From the NCBI GenBank assembly GCA_037013495.1, contig CM072810.1, forward strand, positions 59,196,843 through 59,260,842: 64,000 nucleotides of DNA, in the 5' to 3' direction. This stretch comes from Hippophae tibetana (taxonomy: Eukaryota > Streptophyta > Magnoliopsida > Rosales > Elaeagnaceae). Position 1 is the stretch's first letter. Each line of letters opens with the position of its first letter. The translations under genes and the position numbers were made by a program. Of the stretch, positions 37,501 to 49,500 are shown one piece after another. The notes below the pieces were generated by a model, which searched no databases, was not told where the DNA came from, and saw nothing but the letters and a program-made list of their open reading frames with translations.

Positions 37501-40500
37501 TAGAACAGTGGAGAATGGGGTGATCTACATGGGAAATGATCAGATGTGCAAGGTGCTAGGAATGAGAGCCGTGATTCTAAGACTCAATGATGACACAGAA
37601 AGAACACTTGTAGAGGTTAGACATGTCCCTGTAAAGACTGGTTTACATCTTATAGAACAATGGAGAATGCGGTGATTTACATGGGAAATGATCAGATATG
37701 CAAGGTGCTAGGAATGGGAACTGTGATTCTAAGACTAAATGATGGAACAGAAAGAACAATGTAGAGATTAGACATGTCCCTGCCCCTTAAAAAATCTTGA
37801 TTTCTCTAGGGGAGCTAGTGAGAGAAGGCTATGTATTCAAAGGTCATGGCCCAAAATTAATAGATTCTAGGGGATCAATGGTATACTTCAGAGGTGAACC
37901 CAAGAATGACATTTATCTATTAAAGGGAGAAGTAAATATGCCCACTGTTGTTGTGAGTGAGGCAGAAAGTGTAGACAAACTTCAATTATGGCATAGAAGG
38001 TTGGCACATATAAGTGAAAGAAGGTTACAGGAGTTACACAAACAAGGCTTGCTTGGGGATGTAAGGCTGGGCAGTCTATGGTTTTTTGAGCAATGTGTAC
38101 TGGGCAAGGTTAAGAGGGTTAACTTTGCAAGGACAAAGAAAGGAGACTAGTGACAAACTAGGCTATGTGCATTCAGACTTATAGGGTCCTACACAAAACG
38201 CATCTCTGACTGGATCCAGGTATTTCGTTACCTTCATAGATAACTACTCTAGAAAGACTTGGATTTATACCCTTAGAACTAAGGATGAAACACCTGAAAA
38301 GTTCAAGAACTGAAAGACAAATAAAGGTGTAGTCAAGAAAAGAGAAGAAGTATCTTAGAACTGATAAGGACCTTGAGCATTGCGATGAGAGTTTTAATTC
38401 ATTCTGTAGAGACAGTGTTATTCATGATTTTATACAAATTAATTAATTAAAAAATATATATATTTATATGTTTTATCATATATTTATATAAATTTGTCTT
38501 TTTCGAAATCACGGGTATTTTTATTATTTTTCGAGTATTTTGGCTTAAAAACGTAACTTAAAGACTCAAAAAGAAATACTGGAAACAATACATCACAAAT
38601 ATATTAATAAATAAATAGGAAAAGGTCAACAAATATGAAAAAATTGGAGAAAATGGGTCAAAAATTTCAAAAATGTCAAAAAGAAGAAAATCGTGCCGCC
38701 GCGTCGCACAGCCGCTCCGAGCCCCGCGCGCGCCAGCGCCCAGCCGCGCGCGCTGCTTCCCACTCCTGCGCGCGCCCCAACGCGCTGCTCCTACTCCCGC
38801 GCGTGCCCGTGCGCAACGCCTGCCTTCCGCGCGTGCCCGTGCGCAACGCCTGCCTTCCGCGCGTGCCCGTGCGCAACGCCTGCCTTCCGCGCGTGCCGCT
38901 GCCCATTTCGCCCCATTTTTGCCCACAGCCACCCTCATGACATCAGCAATTACACTCCGCATTTTCACAATTTTTTAACATTTTTTCCCCCACTTTTTCT
39001 CTCCATTCTCACCTATAAATACCCCCCTTCTCTTTACTTCTAAATACACCTCAAAACCATTTTTCTCTTCTCTTTCTTTCTCTCATTTCTTAGTTTTAAA
39101 GCTTTTCTTAGTTTCTTTCTTAGTTTTTAGTTTTTCTTAGTTAAATTCTCTTAGTTTTAGAGTTCTTCTCTTTTTGAGAAGAACTAGTTATGTTTTTGTA
39201 ATTTATTAGCTTTTTGATTCAATAAATAGGAGTGCAAATTCCGTTTGGAGGTTTTCCAGCTACGGGAATAGCATCGAAGTTCTGTAAGGATTTTATTTTC
39301 TTTGCAGTTATTTTTTATGCTTTATTCTTACATGTTATATTTAATTTGTCTGTGATTAAATTTAACTCTGCTGACTGTTTGTAAACATGATATAATAATA
39401 ACGTTGTTATGCTTACGAAATATTAAATAGGTGAAAATTTCTAAAATAAATTGATTTTATTTTTATTTAAGATTTTATATTAAGAATGTTAGAGAGAAAT
39501 ATATTATTTTTCATTACAAACTTAAATCTGAAAATTAGATTTTAAGGTTTAGTTATCTGGTCTAATTTGTTGGTACAATCGCCAGGTAGTTAGAGTGAAA
39601 CTCTATTTCAAAAGTTTTTATAAGAATTATTATGTGAAAATGTATTGACAACATGTTTTCAGTAATGGTTTTAAAACTTGAAAGTTAGTACTCGGATAAT
39701 TAAATTCTTATGTTTAATTTGGAAACCTTGAATAAAGTTTAAACTGTCTAACCCCACCAAATGTGTCATTTAAATGGTTCATTTTCAATCTCTTAGAAAA
39801 AGAAATTAATTTAATTAACCAAATTAGTTATCAACTCCACCCATAGGTGTTAATTGATTTGTTTAGTTAACAAATAATATCTAACCCCAGCAAAGGTGGT
39901 ATTCATATAAAAAAAGAATCAATAAAATATCAATTTATATCTTTAATAATCTAGATAATATGAGCAAGCATAATTAATTTAGTTATTATATCCATAAATA
40001 CCCCACTATTATAAATGATCAAATTTGCATAAATATTTATTGAATCTATATCTATGTTTATTTTTATGTTATTAAATTATATTTATTGAATCTGTATCTA
40101 TGTTTATTTTTATGTTATTAGATTAGAAACACAAAAACCAAACTATCGTGACAGGATGTTTAAGATTTAATTTCGTTTTTAAAAGTTTGAATAATAAATT
40201 AAAAACCACATGCATTCCTTGCTTAGATCGACCTTGGGAGTATACTTATCATTTTCTACGAAATGATTCGTGCACTTGCGAGAATTTTATAAATATAAAA
40301 CCAAAGTATTGAAAAGAATCAACGATGTCGGTTTTCGCTCATCAGTTATAACAAGACACGGGACTGTAGCCTATACCCCTAAAGAGAATGGGGTGGCTGA
40401 GAGTATGAACATGACTTGCTAAAGAGGGTAAGGTGCTTGCTAATTAGTGTAGGGTTACCAAAGAAGTTATGGACAGAGGCATTGCACACTGCATGCTTTT

Positions 40501-43500
40501 GTATAAACAGAAGTCCCTCCATTGCATTGGAGTTCAAAACCCCTGCAGAAGCGAGGGTTGAAAAACCAACAATTTATGAAAAAGTTAGGGTGTTTGGGTG
40601 TGTAGGCTATGTGCACAAGAGAATGAGAACCAAGGGCAGTGAAACGTTTTTTTTCTTGGGGTACCCTGATGAAGTTAAGGGCTACAAATTGTGGGATCCT
40701 GAGCACTCTAAATGTATCATTAGTAGAGATGTGGTATCTAGGGTAGGTGAAATGTATCATCAGACACTTAATGCACAAAGAAATAAGGCCACTAGTACGT
40801 CTGGAACTCACCTTGGTTTTAAGGTGGAGACAGTTGATGAGTGCTCAAAAAGCACTAAAATTACCATGATTTTATGCACATTAATTGATTACTATATATA
40901 TATATATATTTATATGTTTTATCATATATTTATATATATTTGTCTTTATTGGAATCACGGGTATTTTTATTATTTTTCAGGTATTTTGGCTTAAAAACGC
41001 AACTTAAAGACTCAAATAGTAACACTGGAAGCAATACATCACAAATATATTAATAAATAAATAGAGAAAGGTCAACAAATATAGAAAAATTGGACAAAAT
41101 AGGTCAAAAATGTCAAAAAGGAGAAAATCGCGTCGCCCACGCACGCCTGCTTCCAAATCCGCGCGCATCGACGCCCATTTCGCCCCATTTTTCACGTGCA
41201 GCCGCCCCATGACGTCATGCTGACGTCATCAATGACCTCAGCATTTGCACTCTGCATTTTAACATTTTTTTACTCACTTTTTCTCTCCATCCTCACCTAT
41301 AAATACCCCCCTTTCCTTCACTTCTAAATACATCTCAAAACCATTCTTCTCTTCTCTTTCTTTCTCTCTTTTCTTAGTTAAATTCTATTAGTTTTAGAGT
41401 TCTTCCCTTTTTGGGAAGAACTAGTTATGTTTTTGTAATTTTTTAGCTTTTTGATTCAATAAAAGGGAGTGCAAATTCCGCTTGGAGGTTTTCCAACAAC
41501 GGGAATAACATCGAAGTTCTGTAAGGATTTTATTTTCTTTACAGTTATTTTTTTATGCTTTATAAGAATACATGTTATATTTAATTTATCTGTGATTAAA
41601 TTTAACTCTGCTGGCTGTCTAGTAAACATGATGTAATAATAACCTTATTATGCTTACGAAATATTAAATAGGTGAAAAATCTCTAAAATGAATTGATTTT
41701 GTTTTTATTCAAGATTTTATATTAAGAATGTTAGAGAGAAATATATTATTTTTCATTACAAACTTAAACCTGAAAATTAGATTTTAAGGTTTAGTTATCC
41801 GGTCTGATTTAGAGTAATGCTCTTTTATTTGTTGGTACAATCGTCCGGTAGTTAGAGTGAAGCTCTATTTCAAAAGTTTTTATAAGAATTATTATCTGAA
41901 AATGTATTGACGACATGTTTTCAGTAGTGGTTTTTAAACTTGAAAGTTAGTACTCGGATAACTAAATTCTTAAGTTTAATTTGGACAACTTGAATAAAGT
42001 TTAAACTGTATAACCCCACCAAAGGTGGCATTTAAATGGTTCATTTTTAATCTCTTAGAAAAAGAAATTAATTTAACTAACCAAATTAGTTATCAACCCC
42101 ACCCATAGGTGTTAATTGATTTGTTTAGTTAACAAAGAATATCTAACCCCACCAAAGGTGGTATTCATACCAAAAAAAGGAGAATCAATAAATATCAATT
42201 CATATCTTTAATAACTTAAATAATATGAGCAAGCATAATTAACTTATTTGCATAAATGTTTATTGAATCTATGTTTATTTTTATGTAAGTAGATTAAAAC
42301 ACAAAACCCAAAATATCGTGACAGTATGTTTAGGATTTAATTTCGTTTTTAAAAGTTTGAATAATAAATTAAAAACCACATACATTTCTTCCTTAGATCG
42401 ACCTTGGGAGTATACTTATCATTTTCTTCGAAATGATTCGTGCACTTGCGAGAGTTTTATAAATATTAAAACCAAAGTATTGGCAAGAATCGGTGATGTC
42501 GATTTTCGCGCATCAAGTTTTTGTTGCCTTTGCCGGGGAAGGAATAACGGTTTTTAAATTATTTTTCAAAATTTTAAAAACAATTTTGTGTTGTAAATAA
42601 TTTTGATTTTTTTTTGTTTTAATAAAAAAAAATAATAATCAAATTTCAAATTTCATAAGAAATAATAAAAAAAAACATTTTTTTTGGAATATTAAAATAA
42701 TTTAGAAATTTGAAATTTGAAGTAAAAAAAAATTAAGATAAAAAAAATAAATAAAAAAATAGAAATAATATAGCGTTAATAGTAAAATATAGAAATTGAT
42801 AGTACATGCTTATATCTCATTTATGCATGACTGCTACAAAAACAAAAAAAGACATATCTGGGGTTACCTAAACCAAGATCAAACAAAAAAGCCACAAAAT
42901 TAATCACTCACCAAAATCCTAAAAAATGTACAATATGTACATGGGTTAACTCTCTAAAAAATAAATATATTGAAAATTATCTACAGGAAAAAAAATAGAG
43001 AGATAAAAAAATATATATAGTATCATCTACATACTATGACCCACATTCCTTACAAAGTTATGAGTACAGGCTAATTACAAAAGAAAGATATAGGAAATAA
43101 TTCCCTAAAAAGTCATTACAATTTCTTCATTTGTAAAAAGCATATATCTTGAAATTATTTCTTAATGAGTTTGATTTATGCATGAAAATAATTTTTATAT
43201 ATGATATCTTTATAATTTATACATTCGATTCCTTTCATGAGATCAATGTTAAAATAACACTTTGAGCCTTTATTCTTTATACATATGCGAACATATTAAT
43301 TCATTTCTATACATCAACTCTTTCGCATATAAAATAGGATGAGTGTTTGAACCCATAGGATTCAGTGTTTTGAGAGTATTGACTTGTGAGGAATAGAGTC
43401 GAAGCGAATTCTGATTCATGACACTGAAATTGGGTAAAATTAAATTGATACATTTTTGATATGAAATATGAAAATGATTTTCGACTAATTATTATAATAA

Positions 43501-46500
43501 ATCATTATTGAAAATCCTCACGAGACTCAAACTCGTCCACTAGGGCAACCTAGGGGTTTAAAGTCTTGTTGCATAGGCTAAATGCAACCGTTTCAATCCA
43601 CGAAAGTCATTTAGGATAGTTTAATTTTTAGTTTTTATCGCTTCTCTTGCTAAGGGACTAGCAAGAAGCTGGTTGGAGGTTATGATAAGTGCTCAAAAAA
43701 CACTAAAATTATCGTGATTTTATGCACATTAATTGATTAATATATATATATATATTTATCTTTTTCGGAATCACAGGTATTTTTATTGTTTTTCAGGTAT
43801 TTTGGCTTAAAAACGTAACTTAAAGACTCAAAGAGTAATACTGGAAGCAATACATCACAAATATATTAATAAATAAATGGAGAAAGGTCAACAAAAATGG
43901 AAAAATTGGACAAAATGGGTCAAAAATGTCAAAAAGGAGAAAATCGTGCCGCCGCATCGCGCAGCTGCCCAGCCGCTTGCCCAGTCCCGCGCGCGCCAGC
44001 GCCTAAGCCCACACCCGCGCGCGCCCACACGCGCCTGCTTCCAAATCCGCGCACACCGACGCCCATTTCGCCCCATTTTTCACGTGCAGCCGCCCCATGA
44101 CGTCATCAATGACCTAAGCATTTGTACTCTGCATTTTAACATTTTTTTACTCACTTTTTCTCTCCATCCTCACCTATAAATACCCCCCTTCCCTTCACTT
44201 CTAAATACACCTCAAAACCATTCTTCTCTTCTCTTTCTTTCTCTTTTCTTAGATTTTTTAGTTTTCTTTAGTTTTTTTTAGTTTTTAGCTTTTCTTAGTT
44301 AAATTCTCTTAGTTTTAGAGTTCTTCCCTTTTTGGGAAGAACTAGTTATGTTTTTGTAATTTTTTAGCTTTTTGATTCAATAAAAGGGAGTGCAAATTCC
44401 GCTTGGAGGTTTTCCAACAACGGGAATAACATCGAAGTTCTGTAAGGATTTTATTTTCTTTACAGTTATTTTTTTATGCTTTATAAGAATACATGTTATA
44501 TTTAATTTATCTGTGATTAAATTTAACTCTGCTGGCTGTTTAGTAAACATGATGTAATAATAACCTTATTATGCTTACGAAATATTAAATAGGTGAAAAA
44601 TCTCTAAAATGAATTGATTTTGTTTTTATTCAAGATTTTATATTAAGAATGTTAGAGAGAAATATATTATTTTTCATTACAAACTTAAACCTGAAAATTA
44701 GATTTTAAGGTTTAGTTATCCGGTCTGATTTAGAGTAATGCTCTTTTATTTGTTGGTACAATCGTCCGGTAGTTAGAATGAAGCTCTATTTCAAAAGTTT
44801 TTATAAGAATTATTATCTGAAAATGTATTGACGACATGTTTTCAGAAGTGGTTTTTAAACTTGAAAGTTAATACTCGGATAACTAAATTCTTAGGTTTAA
44901 TTTGGACACCTTGAATAAAGTTTAAACTGTATAACCCCACCAAAGGTGGCATTTAAATGGTTCATTTTCAATCTCTTAGAAAAAGGAATTAATTTAATTA
45001 ACCAAATTAGTTATCAACCCCACCCATAGGTGTTAATTGATTTGTTTAGTTAACAAAGAATATCTAACCCCACCAAAGGTGGTATTCATACAAAAATAAA
45101 GGAGAATCAATAAATATCAATTCATATCTTTAATAACTTAAATAATATGAGCAAGCATAATTAACTTAGTTATTATATCCATAAATACTTCACCATTATA
45201 AAAGATAAAATTTGCATAAATGTTTATTGAATCTATGTTTATTTTTATGTAAGTAGATTAAAACACAAAACCCAAAATATCGTGAATGGATGTTTAGGAT
45301 TTAATTTCGTTTTTAAAAGTTTGAATAATAAATTAAAAATCACATACATTCCTTCCTTAGATCGACCTTGGGAGTATACTTATCATTTTCTTCGAAATGA
45401 TTCGTGCACTTGCGAGAGTTTTATAAATATTAAAACCAAAGTATTGGCAAGAATCGGTGATGCTGGTTTTCGCTCATCAGCAGTTGAAAGGCGACATATG
45501 AAAGACAAGGAGGGAAGTGAACCCCATCAAACCCATGAGACATCTGAGCATGAAAACTTAAGAGACTATCAACTAGATAGAGATAGGAAGAGAAGGAAGA
45601 CCAGGAAGTCAGCAAGATATGAGGATCAAGTTGAAGAACCAGGTGTTAGTGAAACTAATCTCATAGTATTTGCTTTCACAATGGGCTACAAACTGGATGA
45701 CTCAAAACCTAAAAGATGAGGCAATCGGGTGTGATAACTCGGTGAAATGGAGGGAGTCCATGGAGGATGGGATATGGTCATGAAAAATGAAGCATGGATT
45801 TCAGTTCCAAATCCTGAAGGTGCTAAGACACTTGCAAATTGTTGAATAAAAGAAAGGCAGGCATACCAAGGGTAGAGTTACCAAGGTTCAAGTCAAGGTT
45901 GGTGACTAAAGGGTTTACCGAGTAGATTTTAATGAAATCTTCTCTCATGTGGTTAAACATACCTCAATAAGGTTACTATTGTCCATGATGGCTTATGATG
46001 ACATAGAGCTAGTGCAACTTTATATAAAAACAGCCTTCCTACATGGTAGGCTGGATGAGCAAATTTACATGGACCAACCCTTGGGTTTTATAGAACCAGG
46101 CAAGGGGTACATGGTGTGCTTACTCAAGAAATCCTTGTATGGACTGAAATAATCCCCAAGGTGCTAATATAGACGTTTTGATGAATATGTTACTAGTGTT
46201 GGCTTCATAAGAAGTGAATATGACCCATGTGTATACTTGAGGAATACTGAAAGTGTAAATGCAGTATACTTCTTATTCTATGTTGATGACATGTACTTGC
46301 TAGCAAGAACAAGGTGGAGGTGAGAAGAATCAAAACCTCAAATTTCTAATTTTAATTAACTCATTAAAGAACTAGTAATTAAGAATAGACACTATTACCA
46401 ATTCTCGTGGCAACGACAACCCTAGTTCTCAAATTACTTATCACTTGTACATGATTACGTATACTTGTGCATTCTAAATTGTGTCAGTGGTGTAGAAAGG

Positions 46501-49500
46501 CTCTAATCTCTGGTGTGTTAACAAAGAGTATAGAGGAATCTTGTATGAACATTAAAGTGTAATCTTGATGCATGCATCAACGTGCTTTGTGTCGAGTTCT
46601 TTCTAAATTTAATTAGTGCAGACATGAATAATTGTCCAAAATATAACATTCATGGGTTAGAAATCTAAAAGAAAAATATTTCAAGAGTCATATGTTGCCG
46701 TACTTTTAGAATTTATTAAAGAGTCCAATGGATTTTTTTTCCTAACGTTTTATGTACAAAATAGTATCGTAATTGCATCATATGTGAGCCATTCTCTAAG
46801 AAAGTAACTCAGTGTCACATCGTTCACCATTGCAAGAATAATATATCAGAAAATAACCTGAGCAGTTAGTGATTTTATAACTTCTTTAGCAGCTTTAGAT
46901 TTAGCAGATTCTTCTGTCGCCAGTGCCATAACTTCTTGTGCTTTCTTAATTGATTTTAGAAGCTCCACTTCTTGCAGCTCACATCTATGTCTTAGACTTT
47001 CAACCTGATCAGATTTTAGACAAATGCACTGAGTCATTAGCTTAAATATTACAACACTTGACTACTATAAGACATTTTCCTCTCCCAGATGTATTATTTA
47101 ATAAAAAAAACTACAACCCAATCTAAATCCCCAAGTCACAGATGTACCTGAGACTGTAACTTAAACACTTCTTGATTCAAATGTTTATTTGTTTTCTTCA
47201 AACTATCCCCAATGGTTTTTGAGAAGGAAAGTCCTGATGTAGTTGGAACAGGGGTAGCAGAACGTGGGGTACTTGGTCTCCTAGAAAAAGGTGACACATA
47301 CCTGGAACTAACTCCAGATGGTGTAAGAACTGGTTTTGGCACAGTTCCTTGCAGATCAATAGCAGTTGACAGAATATCTTTCAGCTGCAATAAAGGAGTC
47401 TGTGAAGATCTAACTGGGGAAAATGTGTCGGCTTTCTTTCCTTGTTTAGCCACTTTGCTGTCTAATAGCTTTATTAAATCCACATTAGATGGCACCGCTG
47501 ATTTAGAAAGTCTTATCTCAGTCTTGTCCAATCTGTCCTTATTCTCACCAGATAACCGAGGGACAGTATTCCTTCTGTTATTACCACCACTTTCTAAAAC
47601 CTTGTTCAGTTTTACGTAGCAAGAGTCACAAACTCGATATGACTTTCCAGGATTAGGGGCCAGGGCTGCTCCCGGTGCTTTCATTGAACTGCATGAGTGG
47701 CAATGTACGAGTCCACAATTGTAGCAGTTGTGCCTTTTTCGCGTAAACCCAAAAGCTTGTCTACAAGCAGAGCACTGTGATTGCTCAGCTCCGGACACCC
47801 ATTTATGAAGACAAATAGATGCAGTGTAGTTTGAACCGCATGCAATGTTCTTTACATGCCTATCCTTTAAAGCTTCAACCAAAGTCGGTGATTTCCGATC
47901 TTCAACATCTCCGTGGCCCAATCTACCATTAGCACCCTTTCCCCATGTATAAACTTCATTCCTTGATGTTAATACTGCTATGTGATAAGCACCACAAGCA
48001 ATTTCTTCAGCACATTCCCCAGCAAGCTTGTCCTCAACCAAGCAAGGTAACTTTCCATCAGAACGGGGATTACCAAGTTGACCATAAACAGTACTTCCCA
48101 TGGTAAATACTTCTCCTGATGTGGTTAAGCCAGCTGTTAAACTATGCCCACAAGCAATTTTTTGAAAATTGTGCTCAATAAGTGCTGGAACACATGTTGG
48201 TTTAAGCCGTGGTACCTTGTCACCATGTCCAAGACGACTTTTATCACCATCTCCCCAAGTGAACAACTTACCTGATGAAACGCTTGCACTAGATTGTGTT
48301 GCAATAACCTCCACCACAGCAGCAGTATGCCAAACCCCACATGCAACAGCAATACTCCTCAACCCTGATAAGGAATCCACTTCTCTTGGATATGCAACAT
48401 TTTCCCTGTTTCCATGCCCCAAGACACCAAATGTACCATCACCAAATGTGAATAGTTGCCCTGTTGATGTCACCAAGGCAGTATGCCATGGACCACAAGT
48501 TACTGAAGCAACCTGAAGACCTTCAAGAGAACCTGATATTCTTTTGGGGATCCAATGGCTGATGTCTGTGCCATGACCAAGAAGCCCAGCATTGTGTGTA
48601 CCATCTCCCCACGTGTACAATTCACCTGCCATTGTAACAGCACATGTATGAAACTCACCACATGCCACAAAATCAACACATGAAGATGCCAAAGATTCAA
48701 CAAAACGAGGTTGAATAACATCCTTTCCAACACCATGACCAAGTCTTCCTCCAGATTCTTCACCCCATGTAAAAACTTCACCTTGCCTTGTGACTAAGGC
48801 AGCATGCCTGACCCCACAGGCAATATGATGCACATCCAAAACTACATTTGATTCCAGTGGCTTAGGAAGAAGTACATCTGTTCTTGAGATCACAAAAGCA
48901 GCACTTTTATCAGCTCCAACTTTGATTACATTATCACAAATAACTTCCCCCCAAATGTATACATCTCCTAGAGCATCACAGTCATCTGGTGCAGAACCAT
49001 GACTGGAGGTGCTGGGAGCACTGGAAACACTCACTCGAAAAGCATCAGAACCAGATCCTTTTACTTGCATTTTTGTTTGATCCGATGCTACATGTGATCT
49101 AGAAGAATGTAGAGAATTTTCAGGGGCAGCAATTGTTGGAGAAGTATTTGGGTTAAAGCTGACAACCTCAAGAGAGCTCAAATCTCTAGTAACACTAGCT
49201 GAACTACTGCTTGGACTATTAGACATCAGGTCTCTGTTATCCTGGAATCAATTCACAATAAGTTACACGACATAAAGGAAGCCATATGACAGAAGAAACA
49301 TAAACATTTAACTACACTAAAGAGAAGTTAAATGGTGAACATTTGCAATTGGTCAATAGTCCCAACACACTAGAGGGAGTAGAATTGCATTAATTTGTCA
49401 TCATATACAAATATTTGAGATGGATCTCAAACTCTGACAAGCATTACCCATACTAAAGCCACAGTGCCATAAATATCATGTCAGATAAAAGGTTGATTGG

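Larger units (their letters stand above)
40830..45484 (+). mobile_element. two-LTR non-coding (LARD-like) gypsy-type element
   Basis: LTRs at 40835-42515 and 43683-45479 flank an internal region of about 1.17 kb with no coding capacity. The primer-binding site after the first LTR (42522-42539, TGTTGCCTTTGCCGGGGA) matches 15 of 18 bases of the plant tRNA-Asp site, so it is a gypsy-type element. A purine-rich stretch (GGTTGGAGG) precedes the second LTR. Flanking 5-mers ACAGT (40830-40834) and GCAGT (45480-45484) fit a target duplication with one change, and the copia reading frame resumes directly across it. Lacking gag and pol, it must have moved with proteins from another element. Confidence 0.88.
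36083..46620 (+). mobile_element. Ty1/copia element in PRAF intron 7, split by two LTR insertions
   Basis: The 5' LTR is 36083-36510 (TGTTGTTATATGG to TTTCATAGCA), followed by a tRNA-Met-type primer site, TGGTATAAGAGC. The R-U5 end of a 3' LTR is at 46485-46620. The 5-bp duplication GACAT flanks both ends perfectly (36078-36082 and 46621-46625). The body is gag, protease, integrase and the first part of RT, antisense to the host gene. It is interrupted by 38422-40344 and 40835-45479. After RT (YVDDM near 46280) the rest of pol and the U3 of the 3' LTR are gone, replaced by a scrap of gypsy U5 sequence (46320-46484). Removing the inserts would leave intron 7 about 650 bp long. Confidence 0.9.

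Noticed and set aside
38558..39043. Four overlapping long open frames on both strands, rich in Arg, Ala and Pro
   Set aside because: They coincide exactly with the GC-rich island and its 30-bp repeats, appear in several frames at once, and have no start context or domain. They are composition artefacts of LTR DNA.
40416..40994. A 192-codon open frame with a hydrophobic Tyr/Ile-rich tail that might suggest a membrane segment
   Set aside because: The tail after 40834 is translation of the LTR start and its (TA)n tract. Only the part before is copia integrase.
43877..44179. GC-rich open frames in the 3' LTR of the LARD-like element
   Set aside because: Same cause as in the solo LTR; three frames are open together and none is conserved between LTR copies.
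45282..45719. A 145-codon open frame that looks like a fusion protein
   Set aside because: It starts in LTR U5 and runs across the insertion joint into copia pol at 45485; only the second part is real, and broken, coding sequence.
47212..47619. Plus-strand open frame of 135 codons
   Set aside because: It is the antisense shadow of the PRAF-type exon 6, whose reading frame is supported by FYVE and RCC1 motifs.
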